A DNA stretch of 48,780 nucleotides from Rhodospirillales bacterium (GTDB taxonomy: Bacteria > Pseudomonadota > Alphaproteobacteria > SP197). The notes under the pieces are model-generated. The model was not told the origin of the DNA and made no database searches. It saw only the letters and a list, made by a program, of their open reading frames with translations. The position numbers were made by a program, and so were the translations under genes. This document shows positions 10,240 through 20,731 of this stretch, in pieces. The DNA lies in NCBI GenBank assembly GCA_014323865.1, contig JACONG010000006.1:153255-202034 (forward strand), read 5' to 3'. How positions within the stretch are numbered: the stretch's first letter is position 1; each line of letters starts with the position of its first letter.

Positions 10240-10277
10240 ACGAAAACCGCCGACAGTCGCTTTGACTGCCGGCGGTT
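10240..10277 (-). terminator. Intrinsic terminator of hup
   Basis: On the minus strand AACCGCCGGCAGTC and GACTGTCGGCGGTT form a 14-pair stem (one G-T pair) around a five-base loop, followed by TTCGTTT. It begins about 25 bases after the hup stop codon, a classical arrangement. Confidence 0.8.
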
Positions 10278-10299
10278 CCGAATTCGGCGTGTACCGGCG

Positions 10300-10572
10300 T
10301 TAGTTCACCGAGTCCTTTAGCGCCTTGCCAGCCTTGAACTTGGGCTGCTTCGAAGCCGGGATGTTGATGGTCTCCCCGGTACGAGGATTGCGGCCCTGAC
10401 TCGCAGCGCGGTGCGCAACCGAGAACGTGCCAAAGCCGACGATACGCACTTCCGTGCCCTTTGCAAGGGAACCTGAAATGGAGTCGAAAACGGCGTCGAC
10501 GGCACGAGCAGCCTCTGACTTGCTGAGGTCAGCAGAATCAGCAACAATGGCAACGATATCATTCTTGTTCAC
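10300..10572 (-). CDS. hup: DNA-binding protein HU
   Basis: A 90-residue nucleoid protein that bends DNA without strict sequence preference, acting as a homodimer. It starts VNKNDIVAIVADSADLSKSE and carries the HU core RIVGFGTFSVAHRAASQGR and the DNA-contacting arm NPRTGETINIPASKQP. The start is GTG 10570-10572: it gives the canonical 90 residues and has GGAGGGGGA upstream, whereas the open frame further upstream adds 15 non-homologous residues. It follows lon, as in many proteobacteria, but has its own promoter and terminator. Confidence 0.96.
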   Translation of the reverse strand: MNKNDIVAIVADSADLSKSEAARAVDAVFDSISGSLAKGTEVRIVGFGTFSVAHRAASQGRNPRTGETINIPASKQPKFKAGKALKDSVN

Positions 10573-10644
10573 AGTAAATCCCCCTCCTGCGATCAGTGGT
10601 TGGTGATTGAAGTTCACTTGGACGGATATCCCCAGAACCCGCGG

Positions 10645-10674
10645 ATTTTACTGGCACGGTCACAAGCACGTCAA
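10645..10674 (-). promoter_or_regulatory. Likely promoter of hup
   Basis: On the minus strand TTGACG, 18 bases and TAAAAT, about 73 bases upstream of the hup GTG. A good housekeeping-type match in the short region between lon and hup. Confidence 0.5.
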
Positions 10675-10775
10675 CGTGAAGACCGCTGAAAATCGCAGAA
10701 TTCTGCGGTCATGTGGATGTTTGCAACGTCACGCACACACATTCATGCACTAGCGCTGCCATCCACTCGCCCGGA

Positions 10776-13178
10776 TCAGTGCGTGACAACTTCAGCGTCC
10801 TTGCCGTCGTTGGGCACCTTGTCGAGTTCGGCGGCCTCCTCATCCGACCACTCGATCGGCTCGGGGTCTTCGGTCAGGGCGATCTTGATCACCTCGTCGA
10901 CCGACGACACCGGAATGATGTCGAGGCCTCGCTTCACATTGTCGGGAATGTCGGGGAGATCCTTCTCGTTGTCCTTCGGGATCATGACCGTCTTGATGCC
11001 GTCGCGGTGGGCAGCAAGCAGCTTCTCCTTCAGGCCACCGATCGGAAGTACGCGTCCGCGCAGGGTGATCTCGCCGGTCATCGCGACCGAACACTTCACC
11101 GGGATACCGGTCAGCGACGAAAGCATCGAGGTGAACATCGCGATACCGGCCGACGGGCCGTCCTTGGGCGTGGCACCTTCAGGAACGTGAACGTGCATGT
11201 CGCGGCGATCGAAGATCGTCGGCTTCAGGCCTAGTTCGGGCGCACGGGCACGCAGGTAGCTCTTGGCCGCCTGGATCGACTCCTGCATAACGTCGCCGAG
11301 CTTACCGGTGATCGTCATCTTTCCCTTGCCCGGCAAGACAACCGCCTCGATCGAGAGGAGCTCACCGCCGACCTCGGTGTAGGCGAGACCCGTGGTCACA
11401 CCGACCATGTCGTCATGCTCGGCCTCGCCATAACGGAAGCGGCGGACACCTGCGTATTTGTCGAGGTTGCGCGAGGTGACACGGACCTTCTCGGTCTCGC
11501 CCGCAACGATCTCCTTCACGGCCTTGCGCTGCAGGTTTGCGATCTCGCGTTCGAGGTTGCGCACGCCCGCCTCACGGGTGTGGTAGCGGATGAGGTCACG
11601 CAAGCCGCCCTCGGAAATGCTCCACTCGTCGTCCTTCAGGCCATGGGCCTCGAACTGCTTGGGGATCAGATGATCCTGGGCAATCCGAACCTTCTCATCC
11701 TCGGTGTAGCCGGAGATCCTGATCAGCTCCATGCGGTCGAGCAGAGGCTGCGGGATCTGGATCTTGTTCGCCGTCGTGACGAACATGACGTCCGAAAGAT
11801 CGTAATCGACCTCAAGATAATGGTCGTTGAAGGCGCTGTTCTGTTCGGGGTCGAGCACCTCCAGCAGGGCCGAGCTGGGATCGCCGCGCCAGTCCTGGCC
11901 CAGCTTGTCGATCTCGTCGAGCAGGAAGAGCGGGTTCGACGACTTCGCCTTCTTCATACCCTGGATGATCTTGCCCGGCATCGAGCCGATGTAGGTGCGT
12001 CGATGTCCGCGGATCTCGGATTCGTCCCGCACGCCGCCCAGCGACATGCGCACGAAGTTGCGGCCCGTTGCCTTGGCGACCGACTTGCCGAGTGATGTCT
12101 TGCCGACGCCCGGAGGGCCGACCAGACACAGGATCGGGCCCTTCAGCTTCTTGCTGCGCGCTTGCACCGCGAGGTACTCGACGATGCGCTCCTTGACCTT
12201 CTCAAGGCCGAAGTGGTCGGCATTGAGAAGATCCTGGGCGTGGCTGATGTCGCGCTTGAGCTTGGTGCGCTTCTTCCACGGCACACCGAGCATCCAGTCG
12301 AGGTAGTTGCGTACGACCGTCGATTCGGCCGACATCGGACTCATCGTCCGAAGCTTCTTGACCTCGGCAAGCGCCTTTTCGGTCGCCTCCTTGGTCAGCT
12401 TCGTCTTCTTGATCTTTTCTTCGTACTCGCCAGACTCGTCGCGGCCGTCCTCGCCCTCGCCGAGCTCCTTCTGAATGGCCTTCATCTGCTCGTTCAGATA
12501 GTACTCGCGCTGGGTCTTCTCCATTTGACGCTTGACGCGACCGCGGATGCGCTTCTCGACCTGCATCACGCCGATCTCGCCCTCGATCAGGCCGTAGACC
12601 CGCTCCAGCCGTTCCAGGACGGAATTGACCTCGAGCAGCGCCTGCTTGTCGGCCACCTTGATCGTCAGGTGCGACGCCACGGTGTCGACGAGCTTGCCGT
12701 AGTTCTCGATCTGATTGAGCGAGACCAGCACCTCGGGCGGAATCTTCTTGTTGAGCTTCACATACTCTTCGAACTGGCTGACCACGGCGCGAGCCAAGGC
12801 CTGCAGTTCGCGTTCGTCTTCGGCCTTGTCGTCGAGCATCTCGGCGTAGACTTGGACGAAGTCCTCGTTCGGATGGAAATCGGCAATCCGGGCTCGCTGT
12901 CCGCCCTCGACCAGCACTTTCACCGTGCCGTCCGGCAGCTTCAACAGCTGCAGCACCGTCGAAACGGTGCCGATCTCATGAATGTCCTCAGGACCGGGAT
13001 CGTCTTGGGAACCGTCCTTCTGGGCAACGAGCAGAAGCTGCTTGTCGTCCTTCATGATGTCTTCCAACGCCTTGACCGATTTCTCGCGCCCGACGAAGAG
13101 CGGGACGATCATATGCGGGAAAACAACGATATCGCGCAGCGGGAGCACTGCATAAAGGACACCTCGGGCCAAACTCAC
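10776..13178 (-). CDS. lon: ATP-dependent protease Lon
   Basis: An 800-residue cytoplasmic AAA+ protease that degrades misfolded and regulatory proteins. Domains: N-terminal substrate domain (residues 8-200), coiled linker, AAA+ module with Walker A GPPGVGKT (354-361) and Walker [10 protein letters not shown] (417-425), and C-terminal protease domain with the catalytic dyad S676 (PKDGPSAG) and K719 (GGLKEK). The chosen start is GTG 13176-13178 with GGAGG nine bases upstream. The nearby ATG is out of frame and stops at once, and the longer open frame adds 40 residues unlike the family. A possible heat-shock promoter lies upstream. Confidence 0.96.
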   Translation of the reverse strand: MSLARGVLYAVLPLRDIVVFPHMIVPLFVGREKSVKALEDIMKDDKQLLLVAQKDGSQDDPGPEDIHEIGTVSTVLQLLKLPDGTVKVLVEGGQRARIADFHPNEDFVQVYAEMLDDKAEDERELQALARAVVSQFEEYVKLNKKIPPEVLVSLNQIENYGKLVDTVASHLTIKVADKQALLEVNSVLERLERVYGLIEGEIGVMQVEKRIRGRVKRQMEKTQREYYLNEQMKAIQKELGEGEDGRDESGEYEEKIKKTKLTKEATEKALAEVKKLRTMSPMSAESTVVRNYLDWMLGVPWKKRTKLKRDISHAQDLLNADHFGLEKVKERIVEYLAVQARSKKLKGPILCLVGPPGVGKTSLGKSVAKATGRNFVRMSLGGVRDESEIRGHRRTYIGSMPGKIIQGMKKAKSSNPLFLLDEIDKLGQDWRGDPSSALLEVLDPEQNSAFNDHYLEVDYDLSDVMFVTTANKIQIPQPLLDRMELIRISGYTEDEKVRIAQDHLIPKQFEAHGLKDDEWSISEGGLRDLIRYHTREAGVRNLEREIANLQRKAVKEIVAGETEKVRVTSRNLDKYAGVRRFRYGEAEHDDMVGVTTGLAYTEVGGELLSIEAVVLPGKGKMTITGKLGDVMQESIQAAKSYLRARAPELGLKPTIFDRRDMHVHVPEGATPKDGPSAGIAMFTSMLSSLTGIPVKCSVAMTGEITLRGRVLPIGGLKEKLLAAHRDGIKTVMIPKDNEKDLPDIPDNVKRGLDIIPVSSVDEVIKIALTEDPEPIEWSDEEAAELDKVPNDGKDAEVVTH

Positions 13179-13256
13179 GGCATTCGCCTCCAGTTTTAGA
13201 CTTGAAACGGCCACAAAATATGTTGCGACACTTCTAAGGACCGATATATCCAGTCG

Positions 13257-13284
13257 ATTTGGCGTTCGAAACAGCGACATCAAG
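13257..13284 (-). promoter_or_regulatory. Possible heat-shock (sigma32) promoter of lon
   Basis: On the minus strand CTTGA followed, 18 bases after CTTG, by CCAAAT, about 80 bases upstream of the lon start. This partly fits the alphaproteobacterial sigma32 pattern CTTG-N17/18-CYTATNT. lon is a heat-shock gene in many bacteria. The -10 match is weak, so this is tentative. Confidence 0.3.
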
Positions 13285-13362
13285 GGTTGACACGCCATTC
13301 AGACGAACTTTAAGAGGCCGAATGGTGTTCAAGCCCCAATTCGGAAGAAATTCACACCACGA

Positions 13363-14622
13363 TCAGGACGCAGGGGCGATTTCCTCGTCACGATCGGAGT
13401 AGATCATCAGCGGCTGGCTGCCGTGCTCGACGACCTCGCGGTTCACGACGACTTCCTCGACGCCTTCCAGGGTCGGGAGGTCGAACATGGTGTCGAGCAG
13501 AATCGTTTCCAGGATCGACCGCAGGCCACGGGCGCCGGTCTTGCGCGCAATGGCCTTTCGCGCGACCGCGCGCAGGGCGTCTTCGGTGAAGGCGAGCTTG
13601 ATGCCCTCCATCTCGAAGAGCTTCTGATACTGCTTGACCAGCGCGTTCTTCGGTTCCGCCAGGATCTCGATCAGCGCGTCCTCGTCGAGATCGTCCAGCG
13701 TTGCGATCACAGGCAGTCGGCCAACGAACTCGGGGATCAGGCCGAACTTCAGCAAATCCTCCGGCTCGACCTCACGCAGCACGTCGCCGGTCTTACGCTC
13801 CTCCGGAGAGCGCACGTCGGCACCGAAGCCGATCGACGTCGGCTGGCCGCGATCGGAGATGATCTTCTCAAGGCCTGCGAACGCACCGCCGCAGACAAAC
13901 AGGATGTTGGTCGTGTCGACCTGCAGGAACTCCTGCTGGGGGTGCTTGCGCCCGCCCTGCGGCGGCACCGACGCGACGGTGCCTTCCATGATCTTGAGCA
14001 GCGCCTGCTGCACCCCCTCGCCCGACACGTCGCGGGTGATCGAGGGGTTGTCGGACTTGCGCGCGATCTTGTCGACCTCGTCGATGAAGACGATGCCACG
14101 CTGCGCACGCTCGACATTGTAGTCGGCCGCCTGGACCAGCTTCAGGATGATGTTCTCGACATCTTCACCGACGTAGCCGGCCTCGGTCAGCGTCGTGGCG
14201 TCCGCCATGGTGAACGGAACATCCAGAATGCGCGCCAGCGTCTGGGCCAGCAGCGTCTTGCCGCAGCCGGTTGGGCCGATCAGCAGGATGTTCGACTTGG
14301 CGAGTTCGACCGCATCACCGCGACCGCCATTGTTCAGGCGCTTGTAGTGGTTGTGAACGGCAACCGAGAGGATGCGCTTGGCATGATCTTGGCCGATCAC
14401 ATAGTCCATCAGGACCTGGTTGATCTCCCGCGGCGTCGGCACGCCATCGCGCGACTTGACGAGCGAGCTCTTACTCTCCTCGCGGATGATGTCCATGCAC
14501 AGCTCGACGCATTCGTCGCAGATAAACACGGTCGGTCCCGCGATCAGCTTGCGCACCTCGTGCTGGCTCTTGCCGCAGAAGGAACAGTAGAGAGTGTTCT
14601 TGGAGTTGCCGCTCTTACTCAT
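13363..14622 (-). CDS. clpX: ATP-dependent Clp protease ATP-binding subunit ClpX
   Basis: A 419-residue AAA+ unfoldase that feeds tagged proteins to ClpP. The N-terminal zinc-binding domain has C13, C16, C35 and C38 (LYCSFCGKS and FICDECVEL). Walker A is GPTGCGKT (114-121) and Walker B VFIDEVDK (from 176). The RPEFVGR-type pore/sensor region reads [11 protein letters not shown], and the C-terminal small domain contains [14 protein letters not shown]. Length and both ends match the family. It lies 126 bases downstream of clpP on the same strand, the common tig-clpP-clpX-lon order. Confidence 0.98.
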   Translation of the reverse strand: MSKSGNSKNTLYCSFCGKSQHEVRKLIAGPTVFICDECVELCMDIIREESKSSLVKSRDGVPTPREINQVLMDYVIGQDHAKRILSVAVHNHYKRLNNGGRGDAVELAKSNILLIGPTGCGKTLLAQTLARILDVPFTMADATTLTEAGYVGEDVENIILKLVQAADYNVERAQRGIVFIDEVDKIARKSDNPSITRDVSGEGVQQALLKIMEGTVASVPPQGGRKHPQQEFLQVDTTNILFVCGGAFAGLEKIISDRGQPTSIGFGADVRSPEERKTGDVLREVEPEDLLKFGLIPEFVGRLPVIATLDDLDEDALIEILAEPKNALVKQYQKLFEMEGIKLAFTEDALRAVARKAIARKTGARGLRSILETILLDTMFDLPTLEGVEEVVVNREVVEHGSQPLMIYSDRDEEIAPAS

Positions 14623-14748
14623 TCGGCAGGTTCCTCATGAGGGCCTGTCACAACAATATGTTAGTCAGACTAATCCAGACAACACAACCTGTGCTGTCCT
14701 GTGACGATTCATACGTTTCATGCTGTGTGGAAAACGCAACGCCTGTTA

Positions 14749-15387
14749 TCACGAATCCTCGCCCGCGAGCTCGACCTCGGCACGGGAGGTGACAACCTCG
14801 TCGATAAGACCGAACTCCTTGGCTTGATCTGGCGTCATGAACGTGTCGCGTTCCATGCTCTCCTCGACAACCTTGAGCGGCTGCCCGGTATGCTGCGCAA
14901 AGATCTGGTTGAGACGTTCGCGGACAAAAAGGATCTCGCGGGCATGAATCTCGATGTCGGAGGCTTGGCCGCGCGCGCCGCCGGAAGGCTGATGGATCAT
15001 GATCCGTGACTGGGGCAGCGCGAAGCGGTGTCCCCTGGAACCGGCGCACAGCAGAAGCGCACCCATCGACGCGGCCTGACCGATGCAGAGCGTCTGCACG
15101 TTGGGGCGAATGTATTGCATCGTGTCGTACATCGCGAGCCCCGCCGTTACCGCCCCGCCGGGCGAGTTGACGTAAAGCGCGATATCCTTGGTCGGATTGT
15201 CAGCCTCAAGAAACAGGAGCTGGGCGCAGATCAGGCTCGCCACATGATCGTTCACACCACCTGTGAGGAAGATGATCCGCTCCTTCAGAAGCATGGAGTA
15301 GATATCATAGGCGCGCTCGCCGCGCGCCGTCTGCTCCACGACCATGGGAACCAGGGTGTTGGCGTAAATCTCGTACGGGTCGCTCAT
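14749..15387 (-). CDS. clpP: ATP-dependent Clp protease proteolytic subunit ClpP
   Basis: A 212-residue serine peptidase that forms the double-heptamer chamber used by ClpX and ClpA. The triad is visible: S107 in [12 protein letters not shown]132 in MIHQPSGG and D181 in ERDTFM. The N-terminal processing region ([20 protein letters not shown]) precedes the conserved [20 protein letters not shown]. The length is slightly above the E. coli protein because of a charged C-terminal tail. It sits 40 bases after trigger factor. Confidence 0.98.
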   Translation of the reverse strand: MSDPYEIYANTLVPMVVEQTARGERAYDIYSMLLKERIIFLTGGVNDHVASLICAQLLFLEADNPTKDIALYVNSPGGAVTAGLAMYDTMQYIRPNVQTLCIGQAASMGALLLCAGSRGHRFALPQSRIMIHQPSGGARGQASDIEIHAREILFVRERLNQIFAQHTGQPLKVVEESMERDTFMTPDQAKEFGLIDEVVTSRAEVELAGEDS

Positions 15388-15427
15388 GGGCGGGTCCTGT
15401 GCCTTCTTCTATGGAGCGCTGGGCCGA

Positions 15428-16903
15428 TCAGCCCTCGCTCTCGTCATTCTTCTTCTTCACAGCCTTCTTGGCTGTTGCCTTCTTCGCTGGTTGCTTCTCT
15501 TTCTTGTCTTCGGCTTCGGCCATCTCACCGTCCTCGCCATCGCCAGCGAACTCGGCATTCTCGATCTCGAAGAACTCCGACGGCGTGACGGTGCGCTCAG
15601 TCAGCGTCACCTGAGTCAAGATTTTGTCGACCACGCGATCTTCAAGGATGGGCGCTGTCAACTCCTGCATCGCCTGGGGATTCTCCTGATAGTACTGGAT
15701 GACCCTGGCTTCCTGACCGGGGAACTGGCGGGCACGCTCGATCACTGCCTGCTGCATGTCTTCGGGCGTGACCTGGATGTCGTTGGCGCGACCGATCTCG
15801 CTCAGCAGAAGACCGAGGCGGACTCGGCGTTCGGCGATGCGCCGATACTCCGTGCGCATCGCTTCGCGCTTCTCGTCACTGACCGGCTCGCTGTCGCCTT
15901 CATCGCCGGACTCGCCGGCGCTGTTGGCCTGTTGCTCGAGCTCACGTTCGACCTGGGTCCAGATCGTATCGAACTCGGTGTCGACCAGGCTCGGCGGCAC
16001 ATCGAACGAATAGGCGTCCGAGAGCTTGTCGAGCAGGCCGCGCTTCACACGCTTCCGGCTGACCTGCTTGTACTCCATGGCCAGACGCTCACGCATCTGG
16101 TCGCGCAGGCCGTCGAGGTTCTCGGCACCCTGCCCCTTGGCGAACTCATCATCGAGTTCCGGCGTTTCAGCCGTACGCACTTCCTTGACCGTGATGTCGA
16201 AGGCCGCGGTCTTGCCGGCCAGGTGCTCGGCATCGTAGTCGTCGGGGAACGGAACATCGACGGTGTAGCTGTCGCCGGTTCTCTTGCCCTCCAGGCTCGC
16301 CTCGAACTCGGGCAGGAGTTGGCCGGTGCCGATCTCGGCGACATGGTCCTCGGCGGTGCCACCGGAGAACTCCTCGCCGTCGATACGGCCGACAAAGTCG
16401 ATCCGCACGGTGTTGCCCTGTTCGACGACATGGCCTTCGTCGGCCTCCCTGAACGACTTGCTGCGCTCACGCAGGCGTTCGAGCGCCTCGTCGACCTCGT
16501 TGTCGGTCACCTTGATGACCGTGTTCTCAAGCTCGAAGGCCGAGAAATCGCCCGTGTCAATCTCGGGCAGCACCTCGACGGCCATGAGGTATTCGAGGTC
16601 TGCGCCCTCGTCGAACGACATGTCCTCGATGCTGGGCTGCACAGCCGGCCTGACACCTTGCTGGGTTATGACCTCACCGGAGCTGTCCTGCAGTGTCTGC
16701 TGGACGACCTCACTGATCACCGCCTGGCCAAACTGGCGCTTGAGCAGGTCGACGGGCACCTTGCCCGGACGAAAACCCTTGAGCTGCACCGTTCGCTGCA
16801 GCTCGTTCAGCCGTGCGTCGATAAGGCTGGTCATGTCTTCGGCTGCGATAACAACCTTGTATTCGCGTTTCAGGCCGTCAGAAGCGGTCTCGGTAACCTG
16901 CAT
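15428..16903 (-). CDS. tig: Trigger factor (ribosome-associated chaperone and prolyl isomerase)
   Basis: A 491-residue chaperone that binds the ribosome exit and nascent chains. The N-terminal ribosome-binding domain has the signature GFRPGKVPVDLLKRQFG (about residues 57-73). The FKBP-type domain follows around DFVGRIDGEEFSGGTAEDHV, and the C-terminal helical domain comprises the rest. The C-terminus is unusually long and charged, ending in an acidic stretch and a lysine/alanine-rich tail with repeated KKA and AKK motifs; such tails occur in alphaproteobacteria. ATG 16901-16903 gives the standard N-terminus MQVTETASDGLKREYKVVI; its ribosome-binding site is weak. Confidence 0.96.
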   Translation of the reverse strand: MQVTETASDGLKREYKVVIAAEDMTSLIDARLNELQRTVQLKGFRPGKVPVDLLKRQFGQAVISEVVQQTLQDSSGEVITQQGVRPAVQPSIEDMSFDEGADLEYLMAVEVLPEIDTGDFSAFELENTVIKVTDNEVDEALERLRERSKSFREADEGHVVEQGNTVRIDFVGRIDGEEFSGGTAEDHVAEIGTGQLLPEFEASLEGKRTGDSYTVDVPFPDDYDAEHLAGKTAAFDITVKEVRTAETPELDDEFAKGQGAENLDGLRDQMRERLAMEYKQVSRKRVKRGLLDKLSDAYSFDVPPSLVDTEFDTIWTQVERELEQQANSAGESGDEGDSEPVSDEKREAMRTEYRRIAERRVRLGLLLSEIGRANDIQVTPEDMQQAVIERARQFPGQEARVIQYYQENPQAMQELTAPILEDRVVDKILTQVTLTERTVTPSEFFEIENAEFAGDGEDGEMAEAEDKKEKQPAKKATAKKAVKKKNDESEG

Positions 16904-16976
16904 GGAAGTGCCGTGTGTCTGGGGTTGGTCGGAACCTGGGCTCAATACCCGGCCGGCGATGGATACATAGGGAACA

Positions 16977-17061
<85 letters not shown>

Positions 17062-17101
17062 GCCGCTCGGGCCGAGACCAAGCCTGCAGTCTGGGGCGGT
17101 C

Positions 17102-17130
17102 CATATAGTCTCGATTGCAGCCCCTCGCAA
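17102..17130 (-). promoter_or_regulatory. Likely promoter of tRNA-Leu and possibly tig
   Basis: On the minus strand TTGCGA, 17 bases and TATATG, about 40 bases before the tRNA-Leu 5-prime end. No other good promoter was seen between tRNA-Leu and tig, so the tRNA and tig may share it. Confidence 0.45.
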
Positions 17131-17139
17131 CCGCGAGCG

Positions 17140-18540
17140 TCATGCTTCGTCGCGTCGCGCAAGCCGCGCCAGCGAACGAACATCGGCCGATGCGGGAATC
17201 TTGCCCTTCGTGACGAAGGCCTCGTGGTTCTGGGCGATGTCATTGAGCCGGTAGAGATAGTTGACCATTAGGCCGGCCGATTCCGCGAGCCCCTTGGCGG
17301 AGAGATCACCCATCCAGTTGATCCGCTCGACCCGGGCACCGTTCGAGAGATGGAACCGGGCCACGGCATCGACCGGGCGATCGCCGCGCTTCTCATCAAT
17401 GAGGTAACGTGCGCCAAGCACCATGATCTGCTGGCGCCAGGCACGCAGGGCTTCCCGGTCTTCGGATTCGACCGCCTTCGCAAGTGCTTCTGGCGCGATG
17501 CCCGACTCCAGACCGGCTGGCGCAAAGCCAAGCTGGCGCGCTTCGGCAAGATGGCCCTCGAGCCAGCGTCGGAACCCAGGCATGGGCGAGAGCGTCGCGA
17601 ATGTCTTGAGGTTCGGCAGCTCGCGACGCAGCTCGTCGACGACACGTTTGATGAGGAAATCGCCCAGGCTGACCCCCGCAAGTCCGCGCTGCGTGTTGGA
17701 GATCGAGTAGAAAATCGCCGCTTCGGCTTCAGTCGGCGCGGTCAGGGGCGCATCGGGGTCGAGCAGACGCTGGACACTGCCCGCCATGTTATCGACCAGC
17801 GCGACCTCGACGAAGATGAGCGGCTCATCCGGGATATTCGGATGGAAAAAGGCAAAGAGACGGCGATCACTCTCCAACCGGTTCTTGAGGTCGTTCCAGT
17901 TCTGGATGCGGTGAACGGCCTCGTACGCAATCAACTTCTCCAGAAGCGACGCCGGCGAATCCCAGTTCAGACTGCGGAGTTGCAGAAAGCCGACGTCGAA
18001 CCAGCCCGACAGGAGGCGCCGGAGATCGTCGGCGACCCGGAGCAGAATAGGTTCCTCTCGACGATGTGCCAGCGCGTCGGCCCGTATGTCGACGAGGAAC
18101 TTCAAGCCGTTGGGAAGACCGTTGAACTGGGTGAAGAGCCGCATCCGCGACGGCTCGGTCGCATCGCGCAGCGAGGTCGCAAGGGCGCGCTGTGTGCCAG
18201 TGTCCTCAGCCTGCAGCAGGGCCGAGGCCTCACGCTCGACCTCGTCGAGATCGACGTCGAACTCTTCTGCGAGCATGACCAGAAAACGGCGCTGACCGTC
18301 ACGATCAAGCGCCAGATAGTGTTGGCCGATCCCAGCCGCCCGACCGCGTGCCAGCGCTTCGCCCCCCTTTCCCTTGATGCAGGCCTGAATGCGTTCACGA
18401 AGACGCTCCCGGGCCTCATCGGGAAGACCGGGCCTGACGGATCCGGACACGCGAACCAGCGCGGCTTCGGCGATGTCCTGCCAGGCGGTGGAGAGCTGGG
18501 TCAGCGCCCGATCCCAGAACCCATCGTTACCGCCGGTCAT
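17140..18540 (-). CDS. Malonyl-CoA decarboxylase
   Basis: A 466-residue enzyme converting malonyl-CoA to acetyl-CoA and CO2. The N-terminal helical domain (residues 1-170) is followed by the GNAT-like catalytic domain. Family landmarks are the serine-containing segment FYSISNTQRGLAGVSLGDFL, the stretch FATLSPMPGFRRWL, and the histidine-containing FHLSNGARVERINWMGDLS followed by GLMVNYLYRL. ATG 18538-18540 overlaps the stop of the NAD(P)HX repair gene by four bases. No malonyl-CoA synthetase (matB) or transporter lies beside it, so a role in a mat catabolic operon is not supported here; clearing malonyl-CoA is a general possibility. Confidence 0.93.
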   Translation of the reverse strand: MTGGNDGFWDRALTQLSTAWQDIAEAALVRVSGSVRPGLPDEARERLRERIQACIKGKGGEALARGRAAGIGQHYLALDRDGQRRFLVMLAEEFDVDLDEVEREASALLQAEDTGTQRALATSLRDATEPSRMRLFTQFNGLPNGLKFLVDIRADALAHRREEPILLRVADDLRRLLSGWFDVGFLQLRSLNWDSPASLLEKLIAYEAVHRIQNWNDLKNRLESDRRLFAFFHPNIPDEPLIFVEVALVDNMAGSVQRLLDPDAPLTAPTEAEAAIFYSISNTQRGLAGVSLGDFLIKRVVDELRRELPNLKTFATLSPMPGFRRWLEGHLAEARQLGFAPAGLESGIAPEALAKAVESEDREALRAWRQQIMVLGARYLIDEKRGDRPVDAVARFHLSNGARVERINWMGDLSAKGLAESAGLMVNYLYRLNDIAQNHEAFVTKGKIPASADVRSLARLARRDEA

Positions 18541-20015
18541 GTATCCTCCGAAAGCAGACCACGCAGAACGGCGGGCACGGCCTCCGGCAAATCTTCCGCG
18601 ATGAGGCCGACACCGCAATGACGTCCGGTCTCGCCGTGAAGCCAGACGGCCATGGCTGCCGCATCGAACGGTGACCGGCCCTGCGCCAGCAGACCGCCGG
18701 CAAAGCCTGCCAACACATCCCCTGATCCGGCCGTCGCGAGATCGGCTGGCGCGTTGTCGTTGATCATCGCAGTTCCGTCGGGCGCAACAATGACGGTGTC
18801 GGGCCCCTTGAGCAAGACGGTCGCACCACAACGCTCCGCAGCCGAACGGACATCGTCGAGACGATTACCGGTCCACGCGAACAGCCGCTTGAATTCGCCC
18901 TCGTGGGGCGTCAGGAGACAGAACGCATGGAGCCGGGCAAACAGCTCGTCCGGACGGTCGGCGAACACCGTCAACGCATCGGCATCCAGCACCAGCGGCA
19001 GACCGCTCTCAAGGCCGGTGAGCACGAACTCACGGGTGCGATCGTGGACTCCCTGCCCCGGTCCGAGCACAAGCGCCGCGGCGCGCCGTTCCCTGATCAA
19101 TTGCGTGAACGCGTCGGTATCGGCTGCCGGCGCCGTCATGACAGCTGCCTGTTGCGCCGCATAAACAAGCAGCGCCGAGTCCGGCACCGCGCAGGTTACA
19201 AGCCCTGCTCCGACACGAAGGCCGGCGCGTGCGGCAAGACGTGCCGCACCGCTCATGGCAATGCCACCGCCGGCCACCAGCAGATGGCCGCGCTTGTACT
19301 TGTGATCGCCGCTGTCGGGGCGCGGCCACGATGTCGACCAGGCGTCGGGACAGTTCCGAAACACATCCGGCGCCAAGCGCTCCACGGTCTCGTTCTTGAT
19401 GCCGATGTCGACGACCACAACATCACCGCAGCGGCCCCGACCCGGATAGAGCAGATGACCGGGTTTCATGCGGCAGAACGTAACCGTGAGGTCGGCCGTT
19501 GGAGAGGCGCCGCGGATCGCTCCGGTGTTTCCGTCGACGCCGCTCGGAACGTCCACAGCAACGATGGGGCAGCCTGCGCCTTCCATGGCAGCGATCAAGC
19601 CGGGGTCGACGTCGCGCACCAGCCCTGCACCGAACAACGCGTCGACAATCAGGTCGGGATCGTCCGCAAGCACGTCCTCGATCATCGCAACGGTGCCCAT
19701 CCAGAGTTCCGCCATTGATGCGGCATCGCCCTTGAGCGCGTCCCGCTTGCCCAGCAGACCGAGGCGCACGGTCCAGCCGGCTTCCGTGAGCAAACGGGCC
19801 ACGACAAAGCCGTCTCCACCGTTGTTGCCGGGTCCGCAGAGAACACCGACGCGGCAGGTCGACCAGCGCTCCATGATTGCCGAGGCGATCGCCTGGCCGG
19901 CCCGTCCCATGAGCACGTGACCGGATGTTCCCGCCTCGATCGTCAGGCAGTCGGCCTCATACATCCGCGCAGTGTCCAGAACAGCGTGATCGCAGCGTGC
20001 GGGTGCCGTCGCCAT
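18537..20015 (-). CDS. nnr: Bifunctional NAD(P)HX epimerase / ADP-dependent dehydratase
   Basis: A 492-residue metabolite-repair enzyme that restores hydrated NAD(P)H. The N-terminal epimerase domain (YjeF_N) shows GPGNNGGDGFVVARLL at about residues 61-76 and VDVPSGVDGNTG. The C-terminal ribokinase-like dehydratase domain starts near HKYKRGHLLVAGG and contains LLTPHEGEFKRLF and TAGSGDVLAGFAGGLLAQG. The fused two-domain form is the usual bacterial arrangement. It shares one base (TGATG) with the upstream methyltransferase and four bases with the decarboxylase, indicating one transcript. Confidence 0.96.
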   Translation of the reverse strand: MATAPARCDHAVLDTARMYEADCLTIEAGTSGHVLMGRAGQAIASAIMERWSTCRVGVLCGPGNNGGDGFVVARLLTEAGWTVRLGLLGKRDALKGDAASMAELWMGTVAMIEDVLADDPDLIVDALFGAGLVRDVDPGLIAAMEGAGCPIVAVDVPSGVDGNTGAIRGASPTADLTVTFCRMKPGHLLYPGRGRCGDVVVVDIGIKNETVERLAPDVFRNCPDAWSTSWPRPDSGDHKYKRGHLLVAGGGIAMSGAARLAARAGLRVGAGLVTCAVPDSALLVYAAQQAAVMTAPAADTDAFTQLIRERRAAALVLGPGQGVHDRTREFVLTGLESGLPLVLDADALTVFADRPDELFARLHAFCLLTPHEGEFKRLFAWTGNRLDDVRSAAERCGATVLLKGPDTVIVAPDGTAMINDNAPADLATAGSGDVLAGFAGGLLAQGRSPFDAAAMAVWLHGETGRHCGVGLIAEDLPEAVPAVLRGLLSEDT

Positions 20016-20728
20016 CAGCTCAGCCTTTGCGGCACGATGTCGAGTTCGACACGCATGGGGTGGTCGAACCCGTCGCCACGCTCATTGCGTCCGAGTTCGA
20101 AACACCCGCGAGCCACCGGCACATCGACATCGGCGCGTCGGAAACCGGCGTAGGCTTGGCCGCAAACCCGCTCGCGCAAACCCTCATGGCTATCGTGTCC
20201 GAGACGATTGTTGAACCGAATCTCTCGCGCTCCCTCGAACCGTGGCGCGGCAACGTCCCGGGGTGCCTGCCTGGCCGACCTGCGCGCCTTGGTCTCGTCG
20301 TGAAACGGAAACATCAGCTCCGTGTGACTGCCGCCGAACTCCGACTCCAGAATGTAGAGGAACTCCGCGTCGGGCCTGAGCACCCGGATCGCCTCCTGCA
20401 GCGCCATGGCCGTGAGATGCCTGGAAACGTGATGCCACGACTTTGCGAAAAAGACACCATCCATTGATGCGTCCGCGCAGGGTATGGTCTCGGTGCCCGT
20501 CTGACGGAAGGCGATGGAAGGGCAAGCCAGCTCGTTCCGGTTGATCGCCGCCTGACCACCGGGCTCGGGCTCCCGGGTGACCACCTCGGTGCCGCGGGCC
20601 ACGAGACCCCGGGCCGGGTCGCCGGCACCGCTGCCGGCGTCGACGACATGTAGTCCCGCGACGGCAACCAGGCTATCCGTGACTTCGAGGTCGGTCGTCA
20701 GTCCTTGAACGTCGGCCTTCATGGACAT
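20015..20728 (-). CDS. SAM-dependent methyltransferase-like protein, substrate unknown
   Basis: A 237-residue protein with a class I methyltransferase signature: motif I is HVVDAGSGAGDPARGLVARG (about residues 27-46), and a later stretch DGVFFAKSWHHVSRHLTAMA with EAIRVLRPDAEFLYILE fits motifs II-III of the UbiE/Methyltransf_11 type. The C-terminal third is arginine-rich and matches nothing recognised. Two starts are possible, ATG 20726-20728 and ATG 20720-20722; both lie within a few bases of the photolyase stop. Its place between a photolyase and a repair enzyme does not reveal the substrate. Confidence 0.7.
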   Translation of the reverse strand: MSMKADVQGLTTDLEVTDSLVAVAGLHVVDAGSGAGDPARGLVARGTEVVTREPEPGGQAAINRNELACPSIAFRQTGTETIPCADASMDGVFFAKSWHHVSRHLTAMALQEAIRVLRPDAEFLYILESEFGGSHTELMFPFHDETKARRSARQAPRDVAAPRFEGAREIRFNNRLGHDSHEGLRERVCGQAYAGFRRADVDVPVARGCFELGRNERGDGFDHPMRVELDIVPQRLS

Positions 20729-20731
20729 TGC